Below the pieces are notes generated by a model that made no database searches, was not told where the DNA came from, and worked only from the letters and a program-made list of their open reading frames with translations. DNA of 10,873 nucleotides from Hyphomicrobiaceae bacterium (GTDB lineage Bacteria; Pseudomonadota; Alphaproteobacteria; Rhizobiales; Hyphomicrobiaceae). The stretch lies in NCBI GenBank assembly GCA_020442225.1, contig JAGRKR010000577.1:1-10873 (forward strand). The letters run 5' to 3'. A program made the position numbers and the translations under genes. How positions within the stretch are numbered: position 1 is the first letter of the stretch; every line of letters begins with the position of its first letter. Shown in pieces: positions 1 to 6,633 of this stretch.

Positions 1-1
1 G

Positions 2-910
2 GAGCCGGACGGGGTGCGCTACGCCGTGCTGGTCAACGACTTCGGCGACCTCAATATCGACGCCGACCTCGTCGCCTCCCATTCCGGCGAGACGATCGCG
101 CTCGCCAACGGCTGCGTATGCTGCTCTATCGGCGACAGCCTGGTCGACGCCCTGATCGATCTGATGGCCCGCCCGACGCCCCCCGAGCACATCCTGATCG
201 AGGCGAGCGGCGTCGCCGACCCGCGCCGCATTGCCGACATCGCCGTGATCGATCCGGATCTCCTGCGTGACGGCATCGTCGTGCTTGTGGATGCCGCCGA
301 CGTGCGCCGGCTGGCCGACGATCGACACGTCGGCGAGACCGTGTTGCGCCAGCTTGCGGCCGCCGATCTCCTCGTCGTCAACAAGACCGACCGCTCCGAC
401 GTCGCAGCCCTCGACGCCCTCGACGGGTGGCTCGCCGGGGCGGCCCCTCGGGCGCCGCGCCTGCGCGCCCGGCACGCCGACGTGCCCGTGCGCGTTCTGC
501 TCGGCGCGCGCACGACCATGCCATCCGCGAGCCAGCCCGGACACGTTGTCGGGCATGGGCACGGGCACGGCGCAGATCGTCACGTCGCGGGTGACCATGC
601 GCATGACGACCTCCACGAGAGCGGTTTTCGGCGCGCGCTCATCGACGATCTGCCGACGCTCGACCGCCACGCCCTCTCCGCCTTCATGGAGGCGCTACCG
701 GACAGCGTGCTGCGGGCCAAGGGCTTCGTGCAGCTCGCCGGAGAGGCGACGCCGTTCGTTCTTCAGCGTGTCGGACGGAGCTGGACGCTCAAGGCCCTGC
801 CCGCGGGCTCTGCGCCGCCACATCTCGCCCTCGTGCTGATCGGCACCGTGGAAATGCCGGACGAAGCCGCGCTGCGCACTGCGTTGGCGCGCGCCCGGCA
901 GCAGATTTGA
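2..910 (+). CDS. CobW/COG0523-family GTP-dependent metal chaperone, 5'-truncated
   Basis: The reading frame is open to the window edge, so the N-terminus with the expected Walker A (GxxGxGKT) is missing; a GTG at 14 lies inside the conserved 'AVLVNDFG' strand and is not a real start. The 302 visible residues show the family's CxCC metal-binding motif (CVCC, residues 38-41 of this fragment), an 'IEASGVADP' Walker B region and the guanine-specificity motif NKTD. A His-rich linker (about nt 541-630, HGHGHG then spaced His/Asp) precedes a CobW C-terminal domain. COG0523 proteins are GTPases that deliver or handle metals (Zn, Co, Fe) in the cytoplasm; the His-rich loop suggests Zn or Co/Ni binding, but the client cannot be told from this window. 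The stop lies directly against the stop of the opposite-strand gene. Family is sure, metal is not. Confidence 0.93.
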   Translation, partial: EPDGVRYAVLVNDFGDLNIDADLVASHSGETIALANGCVCCSIGDSLVDALIDLMARPTPPEHILIEASGVADPRRIADIAVIDPDLLRDGIVVLVDAADVRRLADDRHVGETVLRQLAAADLLVVNKTDRSDVAALDALDGWLAGAAPRAPRLRARHADVPVRVLLGARTTMPSASQPGHVVGHGHGHGADRHVAGDHAHDDLHESGFRRALIDDLPTLDRHALSAFMEALPDSVLRAKGFVQLAGEATPFVLQRVGRSWTLKALPAGSAPPHLALVLIGTVEMPDEAALRTALARARQQI

Positions 911-1591
911 TCAGGCGCGTCTGCCGAAGGCCGCTCGGCCACCCTGGCGTTGGCGCGATGCGGCGATAGGCGCACTGGTGCGCGCGCGACCTGCCGCCGC
1001 GCCGCTCGGGCCCGGCTCCGTTGGGCTCTGCCGCACTGCGGCCATGACATCGAGGGCTCGCGTCTCCCAGCCAGTCCGCTCCTCCCCAGCCGCGGGAGAC
1101 TCCTTTGCCGCGCGCGGGGCGGCGGCGGGCTGGGGCGATCGCGCCGCAGATGCCGCGAACTTCTCGATGACCAGCGCGATCTTCGCGATGTCGTCCTCGG
1201 AGCACTCAAGCATGTCCAAACCGATCTTGTGAGTCCTCGTCCAGATCGCGTCCGGGGCCTTTGCCGTGAAGACCACGATCCGCGACTTCGCTGTCGGGAT
1301 GAAGCCCAGCGCATAGAACGTCACGACTTTGAGCTCGACGCCCTGGTAATCGGTCCAGGGAATCGTGCGCGTCCACTCGGTTTTCCTGATGTGGAGCCCA
1401 GCCGGACCACACCGCACCGCCGCGAGGTCGGTGGTCGCCAGATAGAGCAGACGCAGCGCCGCAGCGATCAAGAGCATGCCGAAAGTGGTGATAATGACGC
1501 CACTCCCCCAGTGCGCCAGCGCGATGCCGATTGCCAGCGTGATGATGCCGCCACCGATCAGCCGCGGTCTCTTGTACTTGAGGACGACCAT
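911..1591 (-). CDS. Two-TM membrane protein with PH-like domain, function unknown
   Basis: Predicted 226 aa. I chose the ATG at 1591 (MVVLKYKRP...) because AGGGAG sits about 7 nt upstream and the protein then opens with a basic stretch and two close hydrophobic segments (about residues 11-28 and 31-50). The frame stays open upstream to 1765, but that part looks non-coding (Arg/Ser-rich, no SD). After the TM hairpin comes a soluble region of about 110 residues with alternating strands ('GLHIRKTEWTRTIPWTDYQGVEL...'), the layout of small bacterial membrane proteins with PH-like (YdbT/YcxB-type) domains. Residues from about 165 on are Ala/Pro/Arg-rich and probably disordered. No catalytic motif is visible. 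It is divergent from the fused SpeE-like gene across 312 bp and convergent with the CobW gene. The PH-like call is an inference from layout, not a firm match. Confidence 0.75.
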   Translation of the reverse strand: MVVLKYKRPRLIGGGIITLAIGIALAHWGSGVIITTFGMLLIAAALRLLYLATTDLAAVRCGPAGLHIRKTEWTRTIPWTDYQGVELKVVTFYALGFIPTAKSRIVVFTAKAPDAIWTRTHKIGLDMLECSEDDIAKIALVIEKFAASAARSPQPAAAPRAAKESPAAGEERTGWETRALDVMAAVRQSPTEPGPSGAAAGRARTSAPIAASRQRQGGRAAFGRRA

Positions 1592-1903
1592 CGCCCGCTC
1601 CCTGAAACTGGAGAGCCAAGCGTACCGCGATCCCTTTAAAATAACGTGGGCGGACAGGTTTTGAAGTCGCGTGTCGACGCCATCCCACGCCGATACCAAA
1701 GTGACAGAGCGCGTATCGCCCACAAGTCCAGGTTGCGCCATGCGGCTGTCGCGAGCCGCCCGCAACCGTCAACGCCTCGTTTACCGTTGGGCGCACGCGA
1801 TCGAAAATCCGCCGCCGCCACGCATTGCACGTCCGTTCAGCAACTTTCAAGCATTGGCGTTTACCTTGCGGCACGGTCAAAAATCGTGTCGAGGGTTGAG
1901 AGT
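1592..1903. other. 312-bp non-coding divergent intergenic region
   Basis: This region lies between the start codons of the two-TM protein gene (-) and the fused SpeE-like gene (+). One frame on + stays open through it from about 1646, but the product is Arg/Ser-rich, lacks family similarity and has no SD, so I regard it as non-coding. It holds a candidate promoter for the minus gene (listed separately). I could not find a convincing sigma-70 promoter for the plus gene, only T/A-rich stretches around 1840-1890. Confidence 0.6.
1638..1665 (-). promoter_or_regulatory. Candidate sigma-70 promoter of the two-TM protein gene
   Basis: On the minus strand a -35 TTCAAA (plus 1660-1665; 4/6 to TTGACA) is separated by 16 nt from a -10 TATTTT (plus 1638-1643; 4/6 to TATAAT). 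This would start transcription near 1630, about 40 nt before the ATG at 1591. It lies in the only AT-rich patch of that leader. The element matches are modest. Confidence 0.35.
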
Positions 1904-4183
1904 ATGACGACTTCGAGCTTGCGCGCAGCACTGGGGCGAGGTCTCGATCTGGCCCGCGAGCAGGCTGCAGTTCTCGCCGTGTTTGCCGGCACGCTGTTCC
2001 TCTCCGCCCTCCTGCTGTTCTCCGTCCAGCCCATGTTCGCCAAGATGGTGCTGCCGCGCCTCGGCGGATCGCCGTCGGTCTGGGCGGTGTCGATGTGCTT
2101 CTTCCAGGCGGTTCTTCTGGCCGGCTACTGCTACGCCCACGCCCTGAACCGGCTGGTGGCGCCCCGCCTCGCGCCCGCGGTGCATCTCGCCCTCGTCGCC
2201 GTGGCGGTACTGGCGCTCCCCATCTCCATCTCGGCATCCGAGCCGCCGGCGGGCGATGCCTACTTGTGGCTGATCGGCACGCTTGCCCTGGGCGTCGGCC
2301 TGCCGTTCTTCGCGGTCTCGGCCAACGCGCCGCTGCTTCAGGCCTGGTTTGCACGCACCGGCCATCCGCACGCCGCCGACCCCTACTTCCTCTATGGCGC
2401 CAGCAACCTCGGCAGCCTCGCGGCGCTGCTGCTCTATCCGATCGCCATCGAGCCCGTCATCGGCCTCAAGGCCCAGAGCGGCCTGTGGACTGCCGGCTTC
2501 CTGCTGCTTGGCGCGTTGATCGCGGTTTGCGGTGTCGTCGGCGCCGCCAATGCCCGCGAGACCGCCGGCCCCTCGTCGAGCCGCGATCTCGCCGTCCTGC
2601 CGGCTCTCCGCTGGACCGACCGCGCCCGCTGGATCGCCCTGTCGTTCGTGCCGTCGGGGCTTCTCGTCGCGTTCACCACCTACGTCACCACAGACATCGC
2701 CTCTGCACCCTTCCTCTGGGTGATCCCGCTCGCCTTGTTCCTGCTGACCTTCATCCTCGTCTTCCGCGATGCACCGCCGCGCTCGCACGCCCTCATGTTG
2801 CGCCTGCAGCCCATCGCGGTCGCGCTGGTCCTGTTCGGCATCGGCGCCGACGGCAACACGGGCTGGCTGATCACGAGCCTGGCCGGCGTCGCCGCCTTCT
2901 TCATCTCCACCATGGTCTGCCATCGCGAGCTCTACGAGCACCGGCCGGCGGCAGGACACCTGACTGAATTCTACCTGTGGATGTCGCTCGGCGGCGTCCT
3001 CGGCGGCATCTTTGCGGCGCTCGTATCCCCGCAGGTGTTCAATGCCATCTACGAGTTCCCACTGCTGCTGGTGCTCGCCATGGCGCTGCGGCCGGGCATG
3101 CGCAACAGCGTCTCCGCCAAGGACTGGCGCGAGCTCGGCGCACTCGCCGCCGCGGCGCTCGTCGTAATGGCGCTGGTTGGCCTCGCCGGCACCTATGGCC
3201 TCGTTCGTGAGACGCCGCTGCCGCGCACGCTCGCCGTCATCGGCCTCGCCGCGCTGCTCGTGCTCCGCGGCCGTGCCGCTCCCAACGCCTTCGTATACAC
3301 CGCCCTGATGGCTGCCGCCGTCGTGCTGCTTCCGTCCTCGATGAACCGCGGCAACGCCGAGCGCAGCTTCTTCGGCACCCATCGCGTCAGCCTCATGGAG
3401 AACGGCGCCGTACGCGTGCTGCTGCACGGCACCACCGTCCACGGCGCCGAGCGCATCAAGGACCGTGACGGCAAGCCCGTGGCGCGTCCCGTGCCGGCCA
3501 CCTACTATCATCCCGAAGGTCCCATGGCGCGCGGCGTAACCGCGGCGCGCTCGATCAGCGGCAAGCCCGAGACGGCGTTCCGCGCCGGCATCATCGGCCT
3601 CGGCGCTGGCTCCATGGCCTGCCATGCGCGCACCGCAGAAACCTGGCGGTTCTACGAGATCGATCCGGTCGTCGTGCGCATCGCCCGGGATCCCAGCCGC
3701 TTCACCTTCCTGTCGCGCTGCCGGCCCGATGCCGACATCGTCCTCGGCGATGCGCGCCTGACCCTCGCCAAGGAGAAGCCGCAGAGCTTCGACTATCTGG
3801 TGATCGACGCCTTCTCGTCGGATTCCGTACCCGTGCACCTGCTGACGCGCGAGGCCATGCAGCTCTATGTCGACAAGCTGGCCCCACGCGGCATTCTGGC
3901 CATGCACGTCTCCAACCGCCATCTCGACCTGATCGAGGTCGCCACCAGCCTGACCAAGGCCCATCCCGGGCTCGTTGCAGCGGTGGTGGACGACAAGGCG
4001 GCCAAGCGCGGCCTCGATGCGGCACGCTCGCACGTCGTGTTCTTCGCACGCAGCCGGGAGGCGCTCGCGCCCGTGCTGGCCTGGCACGACGCCCGTGCGG
4101 TCGCGGCCCCGCGCACGCAACCCTGGACGGACGATTACTCCGACATCCTGTCGGCGCTCTGGGCCAAGTACGTACGCCGCTGA
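1904..4183 (+). CDS. Fused multi-TM / spermidine-synthase-like (SpeE-fold) membrane protein
   Basis: Predicted 759 aa. The start is ATG 1904 (MTTSSLRAAL), with GAGGG at 1891-1895, 8 nt upstream; the frame is open further upstream but not protein-like. About residues 20-476 form roughly 13-15 hydrophobic segments. They end in a linker with the family signature 'RSFFGTHRV' and 'HGTTVHG' (H508, H513). The C-terminal ~230 residues are a Rossmann domain of the spermidine synthase superfamily: YYHPEGP, glycine loop GLGAG (565-569), acidic EIDP (585-588), GDAR (D616) and DAFSSD (D635, D640). In true SpeE the last region is a D-x-x-D-P-type loop that binds the amine; here it is DAFSSDSVP, as is usual in the fused membrane family. 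Aminopropyl transfer to putrescine is therefore not assured; an amine or other small molecule may be the acceptor. No polyamine genes are nearby. Family is clear, substrate unknown. Confidence 0.88.
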   Translation: MTTSSLRAALGRGLDLAREQAAVLAVFAGTLFLSALLLFSVQPMFAKMVLPRLGGSPSVWAVSMCFFQAVLLAGYCYAHALNRLVAPRLAPAVHLALVAVAVLALPISISASEPPAGDAYLWLIGTLALGVGLPFFAVSANAPLLQAWFARTGHPHAADPYFLYGASNLGSLAALLLYPIAIEPVIGLKAQSGLWTAGFLLLGALIAVCGVVGAANARETAGPSSSRDLAVLPALRWTDRARWIALSFVPSGLLVAFTTYVTTDIASAPFLWVIPLALFLLTFILVFRDAPPRSHALMLRLQPIAVALVLFGIGADGNTGWLITSLAGVAAFFISTMVCHRELYEHRPAAGHLTEFYLWMSLGGVLGGIFAALVSPQVFNAIYEFPLLLVLAMALRPGMRNSVSAKDWRELGALAAAALVVMALVGLAGTYGLVRETPLPRTLAVIGLAALLVLRGRAAPNAFVYTALMAAAVVLLPSSMNRGNAERSFFGTHRVSLMENGAVRVLLHGTTVHGAERIKDRDGKPVARPVPATYYHPEGPMARGVTAARSISGKPETAFRAGIIGLGAGSMACHARTAETWRFYEIDPVVVRIARDPSRFTFLSRCRPDADIVLGDARLTLAKEKPQSFDYLVIDAFSSDSVPVHLLTREAMQLYVDKLAPRGILAMHVSNRHLDLIEVATSLTKAHPGLVAAVVDDKAAKRGLDAARSHVVFFARSREALAPVLAWHDARAVAAPRTQPWTDDYSDILSALWAKYVRR

Positions 4184-4214
4184 CAGGGGATCGGGCGCGG
4201 CGGTGGAGGCGCGC

Positions 4215-4243
4215 TTGCCTTAGACCGCAAAGGTTTCTATATC
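4215..4243 (+). promoter_or_regulatory. Candidate sigma-70 promoter of tRNA-Glu
   Basis: A -35 TTGCCT (4215-4220; 4/6) and a -10 TATATC (4238-4243; 4/6) are separated by exactly 17 nt, with the mature tRNA 5' end at 4254. Transcription would start near 4250, leaving a leader of only a few nucleotides. The GC-rich stretch just after the -10 (CCTCCGGCGCG) resembles the discriminators of stringently controlled stable-RNA promoters. Confidence 0.55.
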
Positions 4244-4253
4244 CCTCCGGCGC

Positions 4254-4328
4254 GCTCCCTTCGTCTATCGGTTAGGACGTCAGATTTTCAATCTGAAAAG
4301 ACGGGTTCGACTCCCGTAGGGAGCGCCA
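4254..4328 (+). tRNA. tRNA-Glu (anticodon UUC)
   Basis: A complete cloverleaf can be read. The acceptor stem GCTCCCT pairs with AGGGAGC, the anticodon stem TCAGA pairs with TCTGA around the loop TTTTCAA (anticodon TTC), and the T-arm ACGGG-TTCGACT-CCCGT is intact. A G discriminator and an encoded CCA end follow (4326-4328). The anticodon decodes GAA and GAG. A short T-run (4330-4334) follows directly. Confidence 0.97.
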
Positions 4329-4476
4329 ATTTTTCGCTCACGCGAAGCTTACTTCCCTCGCTCGCTCCGCGGGGCGGGCTGACCGCCCGGCGGCCTCTCC
4401 AGCCGCTGGCGCGCCGATTTCCCAGCTCGAACTTATTTCTTCGAGGAGCGCGAACCACATCAATAGGTTAGCCCCA

Positions 4477-4500
4477 CCTCCGGCGCGCGCGAGCCGGAGG
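4477..4500. repeat. Perfect 8-bp inverted repeat downstream of acdS
   Basis: CCTCCGGC (4477-4484) and GCCGGAGG (4493-4500) are perfectly complementary around 8 nt. The element lies 67 nt past the acdS stop, in the 239-bp gap between acdS and the tRNA gene. It could end or stabilise the acdS transcript, but no T-run follows on either strand, so a classical intrinsic terminator is not shown. A second hairpin, GGGCGG (4372-4377) with CCGCCC (4383-4388), lies further on. I see no gene in 4329-4567. Confidence 0.4.
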
Positions 4501-4567
4501 GTGCCGCACCGCGCCCTTCGCCTCCTTCATCGGACCGCCCCTGAGACTGGAGCGAGACCGCCCCGCC

Positions 4568-5587
4568 TCAGCCGTTGCGATAGGTGTAGCTGTAGCCATT
4601 GAGGGCCGGCGCACCGCCAAGATGGGCATAGAGCACCTTCGAGCCGGCCGGGAAGTAGCCCTTGCCCACCAGATCGATCATGCCCTGCATGGATTTGCCC
4701 TCGTAGACCGGGTCGGTGATCATCGCCTCGGTGCGGGCGGCGAAGCGAATCGCCTCGTTCGTCTCGTGGCTGGGCACGCCGTAAGCGGGATAGGCATAGT
4801 CCTCGAGGATGACGATCTCGTCGTCACGCACTTTGCGACCGAGCTCGACCAGCTCCGCCGTGCCGTCCACGATCTGGCGCACCTGTTCCCGGGTCTGCTG
4901 TGGCGTGCCGGAGGCATCGATGCCGATGACGCGATCGGCGCGATTGTCGGCAGCGAACCCGACGATCATGCCGCCCTGGGTCGAGCCGGTGACGACACAG
5001 ACGATGATGTAGTCGAAGCGAATGCCCATCTGCGCTTCCTGGGCGCGCACTTCCTCTGCAAAGCCGACGTAGCCGAGGCCGCCGAGCTTGTGCACAGAGG
5101 CGCCGGCCGGGATGCCGTATGGCTTGCCGCCAGCCGCCTTGACGGACTCGATCGCGTCCTCCCAGCTCTTGCGGATGCCGATATCGAAGCCGTCCGGCAC
5201 GATGCGACTGTCGGCGCCCATCAGGCGGGTCAGCAGGATGTTGCCGACGCGGTCGTAAACGGCGTCCTCGTGGGGCACCCAGCTTTCCTGCACGACGACG
5301 CACTTCATGCCGATCTTGGCCGCGGTCGCGGCCACCATGCGCGTGTGGTTCGACTGCACGCCGCCGATGGAGACGAGTGTATCGGCGTTCGAAGCGATCG
5401 CATCGGGCACGATGTACTCGAGCTTGCGCAGCTTGTTGCCGCCGAAAGCCAGACCCGAATTGCAGTCGTCCCGCTTGGCGTAGATCTGCACCTGCCCGCC
5501 GAGCGCCTCGGTCATCCTCGGCAGAAACTCGATCGGCGTCGGACCGAAGGTGAGGGGATAGCGTTCGAACTTGTCCAGCCTGAGCAT
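4568..5587 (-). CDS. acdS: 1-aminocyclopropane-1-carboxylate (ACC) deaminase
   Basis: Predicted 339 aa, the usual AcdS length. The start is ATG 5587 ([16 protein letters not shown]), which matches the known N-terminus of the family and has GGAGGT 5 nt upstream. The enzyme is a cytoplasmic PLP protein that opens the ring of ACC, the plant ethylene precursor, to give 2-oxobutyrate and ammonia. Visible key residues are the PLP lysine K52 in FGGNKLRK, S79 in GGVQSNHTR, and Y295/E296 in [10 protein letters not shown]323 in [10 protein letters not shown] is also present. The Glu and Leu correspond to the residues (E295, L322 in Pseudomonas numbering) that separate true ACC deaminases from D-cysteine desulfhydrases, which carry Ser and Thr there. 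The numbering runs one ahead of Pseudomonas AcdS throughout, so there is no internal indel near these sites. It is divergent from an Lrp-type regulator gene, the usual control arrangement. Confidence 0.96.
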   Translation of the reverse strand: MLRLDKFERYPLTFGPTPIEFLPRMTEALGGQVQIYAKRDDCNSGLAFGGNKLRKLEYIVPDAIASNADTLVSIGGVQSNHTRMVAATAAKIGMKCVVVQESWVPHEDAVYDRVGNILLTRLMGADSRIVPDGFDIGIRKSWEDAIESVKAAGGKPYGIPAGASVHKLGGLGYVGFAEEVRAQEAQMGIRFDYIIVCVVTGSTQGGMIVGFAADNRADRVIGIDASGTPQQTREQVRQIVDGTAELVELGRKVRDDEIVILEDYAYPAYGVPSHETNEAIRFAARTEAMITDPVYEGKSMQGMIDLVGKGYFPAGSKVLYAHLGGAPALNGYSYTYRNG

Positions 5588-5713
5588 GACGACCTCCGTT
5601 GACAAAGCCCGCACACCCTAGTCAGAATCGTGCGGCATGTCCTTCCGAAGACAGAGATGCTTAGACCATTATATTTCCGTTTTTGAGGATTTATTGGAAG
5701 TTTAGGTCAGCAT
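5588..5713. promoter_or_regulatory. acdS-acdR divergent regulatory region
   Basis: This 126-bp region is markedly AT-rich in its right half. For acdS the minus strand has a perfect -10 TATAAT (plus 5668-5673) but no good -35, as expected of an activator-dependent promoter; the leader would be about 74 nt. For the regulator gene the plus strand has TATATT (5670-5675), 16 nt after AAGACA (5648-5653). An alternative is TTGACA (5599-5604) with CAGAAT (5623-5628) 18 nt on. The sequence TAGACCATTATATTT (5662-5676) matches 11 of 15 positions of the Lrp consensus YAGHAWATTWTDCTR and covers both -10 elements. Promoter assignments are by eye. Confidence 0.55.
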
Positions 5714-6205
5714 ATGGCAGAAAAATCGAAAGATTATACCGGAACAGGAGAGCTCGATCGCATCGACCGACGGATCCTGCAGCGATTGCAGCGCGACGGC
5801 CGCACGACGAACGCCGATCTGGCCAAGGCGGTGAACGTCAGCCCGGCCACCTGTCATCGCCGGACCCAGCGCCTGTTCGACGAGGGTTACGTGCGTGCGG
5901 TCCGCGCCGAGATCGCGCCGGAGCGGGTATCGCGGGGTACGCTGGTCATCGTCGGCGTGGTGCTCGACCACTCGACTCCGGAAAGCTTCGCGGTATTCGA
6001 GGCGGCGATTCGCAAACTCGATGTCGCACTCGATTGCCACCTGGTGGCTGGAGATTTCGATTTCTTCTTAAAGATTCGTGTTCGCGATATCGCCGATTTC
6101 AATCGATTGCATGGCGAACAACTGATCGCGCTTCCCGGTGTGCGTCAGACCCGGACGTTTTTCGTCATGAAGGAAGTCATCGACAACGCTCCCTTGAATT
6201 TCTAG
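5714..6205 (+). CDS. acdR: Lrp/AsnC-family transcriptional regulator, probable AcdR
   Basis: Predicted 163 aa, typical of Lrp. The start is ATG 5714, with AGG at 5704-5706 upstream. The opening 'LDRIDRRILQRLQRDGRTTNADLAKAVNVSPATCHRRTQRL' region is the AsnC-type helix-turn-helix (about residues 14-55). The rest is the RAM-type ligand-binding and oligomerisation domain, with the usual 'GDFDFFLKIRVRDIADF' and a C-terminal 'LPGVRQTRTFFVMKEV' segment. In Pseudomonas and several rhizobia a divergent Lrp-type gene next to acdS activates acdS in response to ACC; position and family here fit that role. The name rests on context plus family: another amino-acid-responsive Lrp cannot be excluded, but nothing else nearby is a likely target. 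Confidence 0.88.
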   Translation: MAEKSKDYTGTGELDRIDRRILQRLQRDGRTTNADLAKAVNVSPATCHRRTQRLFDEGYVRAVRAEIAPERVSRGTLVIVGVVLDHSTPESFAVFEAAIRKLDVALDCHLVAGDFDFFLKIRVRDIADFNRLHGEQLIALPGVRQTRTFFVMKEVIDNAPLNF

Positions 6206-6317
6206 CCCGCGGCCGGCCGTCGGACTGCTCCTGCGAGGTGCGCCTCCCGAACGCGCAGCGAGCGGGCCCGGCACGCTCCGGTCGCGATTTCCCGCTGCGG
6301 CCGGATTGATGCTAAGG

Positions 6318-6359
6318 TGCCTCCATCGCCGTCGCGACGGCGGATGACAAGTGGAGGCA
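6318..6359 (+). promoter_or_regulatory. Structured leader enclosing the ribosome binding site of the 73-aa gene
   Basis: TGCCTCCA (6318-6325) is exactly complementary to TGGAGGCA (6352-6359), and the latter contains the GGAGG Shine-Dalgarno (6353-6357). Between them lies a perfect 16-bp palindrome, CGCCGTCGCGACGGCG (6327-6342), able to form a 6-bp stem with a CGCG loop. In RNA this gives an inner hairpin stacked next to an outer 8-bp stem that hides the ribosome binding site. A cis-acting translational switch or a protein-bound leader is possible. The pairing is seen; the function is inferred. Confidence 0.5.
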
Positions 6360-6630
6360 GTGGTGTCGAAGCCCCACGACGCTGATCAGCGTGAGCAGGA
6401 GGTGCGCGAGCTTGCGCGCAGCAAGGGCTATGTGCTGCGCCGCGCGCATGAGGGCGTCAATCTCTGGCACGTGATGAGCCCCGACATCGACGGCAGCATC
6501 TACTCGTTCTCGATGGCGAACCCGCACACCTTCTCGCTCGACGAGGCGGAAAAACTGCTGCTGTCGAAGCCAGACAAGCCCTGAGGCTGGCTGCGGCAGG
6601 CGGCGTCCCCTGTCCGCGACGGCGGATGAC
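6333..6630. repeat. 16-bp direct repeat flanking the 73-aa gene
   Basis: CGCGACGGCGGATGAC occurs perfectly at 6333-6348 and again at 6615-6630, one copy before and one after the gene. Each copy is part of a hairpin: the first forms the right half of the 16-bp palindrome, the second pairs within the downstream hairpin. It may be a REP-like intergenic repeat or a shared regulatory RNA motif. No duplicated target or transposase is seen. Confidence 0.55.
6363..6584 (+). CDS. Small hypothetical protein (73 aa)
   Basis: I chose GTG 6363 because GGAGG (6353-6357) lies 5 nt upstream; in-frame GTGs at 6351 and 6360 are too close to or overlap that SD. The product (MSKPHDADQREQEV...) has a charged helical N-terminus, a central 'GYVLRRAHEGVNLWHVMSPDIDGSIYSFSMAN' stretch that looks like three or four beta strands, and a helical C-terminus 'SLDEAEKLLLSKPDKP'. 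It has no signal peptide, TM segment or cysteine. Codon use is GC3-biased like its neighbours, which supports real coding. I do not recognise the family. It stands alone, flanked by a 16-bp direct repeat and by hairpins on both sides. Confidence 0.72.
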   Translation: MSKPHDADQREQEVRELARSKGYVLRRAHEGVNLWHVMSPDIDGSIYSFSMANPHTFSLDEAEKLLLSKPDKP

Positions 6631-6633
6631 GCC
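6602..6633 (+). terminator. Hairpin after the 73-aa gene, possible terminator
   Basis: Outer arms GGCGTC (6602-6607) and GACGCC (6628-6633) enclose GTCCGC (6612-6617) pairing with GCGGAT (6622-6627, one G-U) around the loop GACG. The result is a nearly continuous 12-bp stem with a 4-nt bulge, 18 nt past the stop codon. No T-run follows, so intrinsic termination is uncertain. Confidence 0.35.

Noticed and set aside
1646..1903. N-terminal extension of the fused SpeE-like protein by 86 codons
   Set aside because: The stretch is Arg/Ser-rich, has no SD at its first codon and no hydrophobic pattern; ATG 1904 has a good SD and gives the usual family start.
1877..4120. Long open frame of 747 codons on the minus strand opposite the fused SpeE-like gene
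   Set aside because: It is a GC-bias shadow: low-complexity Arg/Gly/Glu/His-rich product, no family motifs, and fully inside a well-supported gene.
4622..5602. Open frame of 326 codons on the plus strand opposite acdS
   Set aside because: It is the antisense shadow of acdS, whose residues match the family throughout.
4254..5713. tRNA-Glu as an integration site for an acdS island
   Set aside because: No integrase gene and no repeat of the tRNA 3' end is seen in the window; a distant att site cannot be excluded but there is no support for one.
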